From JAQVEM01 sp964616545 (GTDB lineage: Bacteria; Actinomycetota; Humimicrobiia; Humimicrobiales; Humimicrobiaceae), in NCBI GenBank assembly GCA_964616545.1, contig CAZTUA010000027.1, positions 91,797 through 155,796 of the forward strand: 64,000 nt of DNA. Reading direction: 5' to 3'. Shown here piece after piece: positions 61,708 through 64,000 of this stretch. The translations under genes were made by a program, and so were the position numbers. Every line of letters starts with the position of its first letter. Position 1 is the stretch's first letter. A model generated the notes under the pieces. The model was not told the DNA's origin. It ran no database searches and saw only the letters and a list, made by a program, of their open reading frames with translations.

Positions 61708-62223
61708 CTATTTTTTCTTGTCCGCTCCAGTTCTTCTTAACACCTTCTTAAATTTAGCTAATCTTAAATCCCAGTGCCTTCCGGTGCTTTTAAAGATAAT
61801 CTTTCTTTTTGTGTCTCCATTGTCTTTATCCATTAGATAGCTCAGGTTTACCTCAAGAAATTCTTTCTTTATTAAATCCTCTGCCCTGTCTCCCCACTCA
61901 ATGCATATAATTGATTTTTTGTTATAAATATAATCCTCAAGACCGGTTCCGCTGACTTCATCAATATTTTCCAGTCTGTACAGGTCTGCATGTATGAATT
62001 TTCTCTGGCCTGCAATCCCGTATTCATTTAGAAGTGTAAAGCTCGGGCTTGAAAGATTTTCGGTCAGTCCAAACCCTTCAGCAATTCCTGAGATAAAAGT
62101 TGTTTTACCGCCGCCAAGTTCGCCGGTAAAAAGAATGACATCTCCAGCCCGCAAAATCTTTGAGAAAGACTCTGCGAGGTTCTTTGTAAAATCAGACGAA
62201 TCTGAAATAATCTCAATCTGCAT
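61708..62223 (-). CDS. tsaE: tRNA t6A synthesis ATPase TsaE
   Basis: A 171-residue P-loop ATPase. LFTGELGGGKTTFISGIAEGFG is Walker A, SPSFTLLNEY the switch region, FIHADLYRLEN and ICIEWGDRAEDL the conserved core. It drives the TsaB-TsaD-TsaE cycle. A basic tail of about 25 residues (LRLAKFKKVLRRTG) is longer than usual. The ATG is one base from the end of the uracil-DNA glycosylase gene, so they are probably co-transcribed. Confidence 0.95.
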   Translation of the reverse strand: MQIEIISDSSDFTKNLAESFSKILRAGDVILFTGELGGGKTTFISGIAEGFGLTENLSSPSFTLLNEYGIAGQRKFIHADLYRLENIDEVSGTGLEDYIYNKKSIICIEWGDRAEDLIKKEFLEVNLSYLMDKDNGDTKRKIIFKSTGRHWDLRLAKFKKVLRRTGADKKK

Positions 62224-62224
62224 A

Positions 62225-62878
62225 TTAAAAGAGCCCTAACTGTTCATTTTTGCTATCCACATTTTTGCTCTTCGGAACCGGGATTTCTTCGCTGCAGCTA
62301 TCTGCTTCACCGCCAGAGCCAATTATTCTTTTTATTTTCTGAAAATCCTGCCTTAATATTTCCATCCTTGAAGGTGTATACAGCGCAGCTGCAGGATGAT
62401 TTATGGGCATAATTATCCGGTTATTGATTTTATATACATTACCCCTGAGGCCTGAAATCCCCTTATCAGTATTTAGAAGAAGCTGAGTCGAGTGTCTGCC
62501 CATGGTGCATATTATTTTCGGGTTAATTATTTTTATCTGTTCCATAAGGTAGCCCTTGCATGCATTAACCTCTTCAACCTTCGGGTCCCTGTTTCCGGGG
62601 GGCCTGCACTTTAACACATTTGCAATAAAGACCTCACTCCTGTCAAACCCGATGGAACCAAGCAACTCATCCAGCAGTTTTCCTGCCTGGCCTACAAAGG
62701 GAAGTCCCTGGAGATCTTCATTTTTACCCGGAGCTTCTCCTACAAACATAACTTCTGCATAGGCGCTGCCGCCTCCGAAAACGAATTTCGTCCTGCTTTT
62801 TGAGAGCTCACACTTAGTGCATTCCCGGATTTTAAGGTAAAATTCCTTAAGTCTTTCTCTCCTGTTACCTTCATTCAT
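62225..62878 (-). CDS. Family 4 uracil-DNA glycosylase with 4Fe-4S cluster
   Basis: A 217-residue UDG. CTKC at residues 20-23 with later Cys in LKCRPPGNRDP and EVNACKGY are the four cluster ligands. The active site shows MFVGEAPGKNEDLQGLPFVGQAG (motif 1) and MPINHPAAAL (motif 2). Family 4 enzymes remove uracil from DNA and are common in thermophiles and actinobacteria. A Ser/Lys/Glu-rich tail ends the protein. The gene heads the udg-tsaE-tsaB-tsaD run. Confidence 0.95.
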   Translation of the reverse strand: MNEGNRRERLKEFYLKIRECTKCELSKSRTKFVFGGGSAYAEVMFVGEAPGKNEDLQGLPFVGQAGKLLDELLGSIGFDRSEVFIANVLKCRPPGNRDPKVEEVNACKGYLMEQIKIINPKIICTMGRHSTQLLLNTDKGISGLRGNVYKINNRIIMPINHPAAALYTPSRMEILRQDFQKIKRIIGSGGEADSCSEEIPVPKSKNVDSKNEQLGLF

Positions 62879-63031
62879 ATTTTCTTAAAGCCTCTAATTT
62901 ATTTTAATAATTATTTATAACTTATAATATTACATAGTTCAACTTTTATATATCTTCATTTACAAAAAACTAAAATTCTTCTATTATTAGCGCAGAAGTA
63001 AATAAAATAATTCCACGATAAAGGAAAGTAT

Positions 63032-63442
63032 ATGAAAAACAAAGCAGCAATTCTTACAATCATTATAACACTTGCCCTGGTATTACTTATCATAGGTTGC
63101 GAACCGGGCCCTGTTGAAATTACAGACGTTGTTGTATGTAAAAATGTTGACAGCGACTACAAACCTATTGAGCCCGCAACTGTCTTCCCATCAGGAACCG
63201 CAGTTATATATGTATCGGTTGAAATTAAAAATATGACCACGGAAGATAAAATAACCACTGTATGGAATTATCTTGAAACCGGAGAGGAAATCAATACTAC
63301 CGATTTTAGTTCTGAAGAAGCCGGGTCAGGAAACATTGGTTTCAGTCTGGCTGTTGACGGGGGCTTTCCCGCAGGGAGATATAACTCAATAGTCTACCTT
63401 AATGATGAAGAAATTCAAACCGTAACATTCTCGGTTGAGTAA
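63032..63442 (+). CDS. Small predicted lipoprotein
   Basis: A 136-residue secreted protein. A lipobox (LIIGC, Cys at residue 23) follows a long hydrophobic signal. The mature part is a beta-rich domain of about 110 residues (AVIYVSVEIKNMTTEDKITTVW, then GFPAGRYNSIVYLNDEEIQTVTFSVE), a pattern seen in many small cell-surface proteins that look like Ig or GOLD folds. AAAGGAAAG lies before the ATG. Function unknown; it is alone on the plus strand between genes of opposite direction. Confidence 0.8.
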   Translation: MKNKAAILTIIITLALVLLIIGCEPGPVEITDVVVCKNVDSDYKPIEPATVFPSGTAVIYVSVEIKNMTTEDKITTVWNYLETGEEINTTDFSSEEAGSGNIGFSLAVDGGFPAGRYNSIVYLNDEEIQTVTFSVE

Positions 63443-63535
63443 TCTTAGAACCAATTCCTATATTTACTGATACTGCATACTACCCATTTTTATGCTTTAT
63501 GTTTTATATGGGGATTTTTACAGTATTTAAATATT

Positions 63536-63763
63536 TTAAGATGCAGCAATACAGGTAAGCGTTCTTGAGACTCCTTCAATTTTCTGGATATCATCCACTA
63601 TCAGACTTGTCAGGCCTGAAGGGTCCGCAGATTCTATTAAAGCAATTATATCGTAAGGACCTATTATCGCATCTGCTTTTTTTACATACATTATTTTCTT
63701 AATAGAGTCCAGCACTTCAATTGCTTTTCCTGCCTCTGTGTTAATTAAAATATATGCCTGCAT
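63536..63763 (-). CDS. Stand-alone Lrp/AsnC ligand-binding (RAM) domain protein
   Basis: A 75-residue protein: AYILINTEAGKAIEVLDSIKKI, then ADAIIGPYDIIALIESAD and GVSRTLTCIAAS form the alpha/beta RAM fold of Lrp-type regulators without any HTH. Such small forms bind amino acids and make oligomers, and may modify full regulators elsewhere. GGAGGT gives a strong ribosome site before the ATG. Confidence 0.88.
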   Translation of the reverse strand: MQAYILINTEAGKAIEVLDSIKKIMYVKKADAIIGPYDIIALIESADPSGLTSLIVDDIQKIEGVSRTLTCIAAS

Positions 63764-64000
63764 TTTTTACCTCCAGTTAATTTAAGTTTTAAAAAACATT
63801 TTAATTCCCGGGCTTTTTTTAATTTTATTTCTTTTCTATTCGGGTGCCTGTTCTGTCCTGTTGTTTATTTACGGGTAAAGTTTTAATACTTTCAAATATT
63901 TCCGTAACAGCAGTGGTTTTTTGCGTAAAGTAAAATGTAACAGATGTAATAAAATTATATTACTTCTGATGTATTAGTTCAATCACCAAGAAATAACGAA

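Noticed and set aside
63780..63935. 44-codon minus-strand frame upstream of the Lrp-domain gene
   Set aside because: It begins right after a stop, has no start codon and no recognisable product; the last 237 bases hold nothing I can support.
1..64000. CRISPR array, tRNA or rRNA genes, prophage
   Set aside because: No regular short repeats, no tRNA-like cloverleaf and no phage structural genes were noticed; a covariance scan could still find something missed by eye.

Overview
This window looks like a chromosomal segment of an AT-rich, probably anaerobic bacterium. The gene order is the best clue to its identity. Two blocks follow the order known from Actinomycetota: tsaE-tsaB-tsaD-groES-groEL with guaB3-type IMP dehydrogenase and guaA close by, and hrcA-dnaJ-rsmE-(mtaB)-HIT-phoH-(pgpH)-ybeY. 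The low GC, the lipobox proteins, the frequent GTG/TTG starts with strong Shine-Dalgarno sites and the pgpH gene are unlike typical high-GC actinobacteria. My inference is a deep-branching, AT-rich actinobacterial or neighbouring lineage known mainly from environmental genomes. No rRNA, tRNA or CRISPR was seen, so this rests on gene content and order only.

Layout. 0-10 kb: a cut membrane protein, DUF4126, DegV, DUF4173, a small lipoprotein, an isochorismatase-family hydrolase, a DUF4342 gene with a structured leader, a large DHH-CBS-CBS-tRNA nucleotidyltransferase fusion, a nitroreductase and an aldo/keto reductase. 10-16 kb: a surface-anchored GH10 xylanase with two CBM9-like modules, then a pabA-pabB-pabC operon for p-aminobenzoate. 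16-25 kb: a DUF2975/HTH pair, a two-gene ABC exporter, a PfkB sugar kinase, a 5'-nucleotidase, and a ferrous-iron locus (feoA-feoB-Cys-rich protein) followed by a DtxR-family regulator with its own operator. 25-28 kb: a GAF-GGDEF cyclase and a complete IS256-family element. 28-37 kb: the hrcA-to-ybeY block. 37-41.6 kb: a TPP riboswitch and thiM-thiE-thiC-thiL. 41.6-46.3 kb: small enzymes (GNAT, aldo/keto reductase, methyltransferase, flavodoxin, EFR1-type ferredoxin) and an intact VapBC toxin-antitoxin pair. 46.6-54.9 kb: an M29 aminopeptidase, a UvrD/PcrA helicase, DAHP synthase, chorismate mutase, guaA, guaB3 and plsY. 55-64 kb: a lipoprotein/YibE-F pair, groEL-groES under a CIRCE element, tsaD-tsaB-tsaE, a family-4 uracil-DNA glycosylase, a lipoprotein and a stand-alone Lrp ligand-binding domain.

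How the genes connect. DAHP synthase and chorismate mutase belong to the aromatic pathway whose chorismate feeds the pab operon. ThiC and ThiE with ThiM and ThiL give a thiamine route that needs a ThiD encoded elsewhere. FeoAB is probably under the DtxR-family protein. TsaB, TsaD and TsaE make the tRNA t6A modification. Accessory signals are modest: one IS, one intact TA pair and two decayed TA fragments (a HigA C-terminus and a PIN-domain piece) found outside any intact gene.

No clear new multi-gene system was found. The points most worth a second look are a GC-rich, foldable leader before the DUF4342 gene, the start of tsaD next to a missing rimI, the Arg-rich extension of FeoA, the mixed DtxR/MntR metal-site residues, and the DHH-CBS-nucleotidyltransferase fusion. 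Everything here was read by eye; no database search, folding program or alignment was run.
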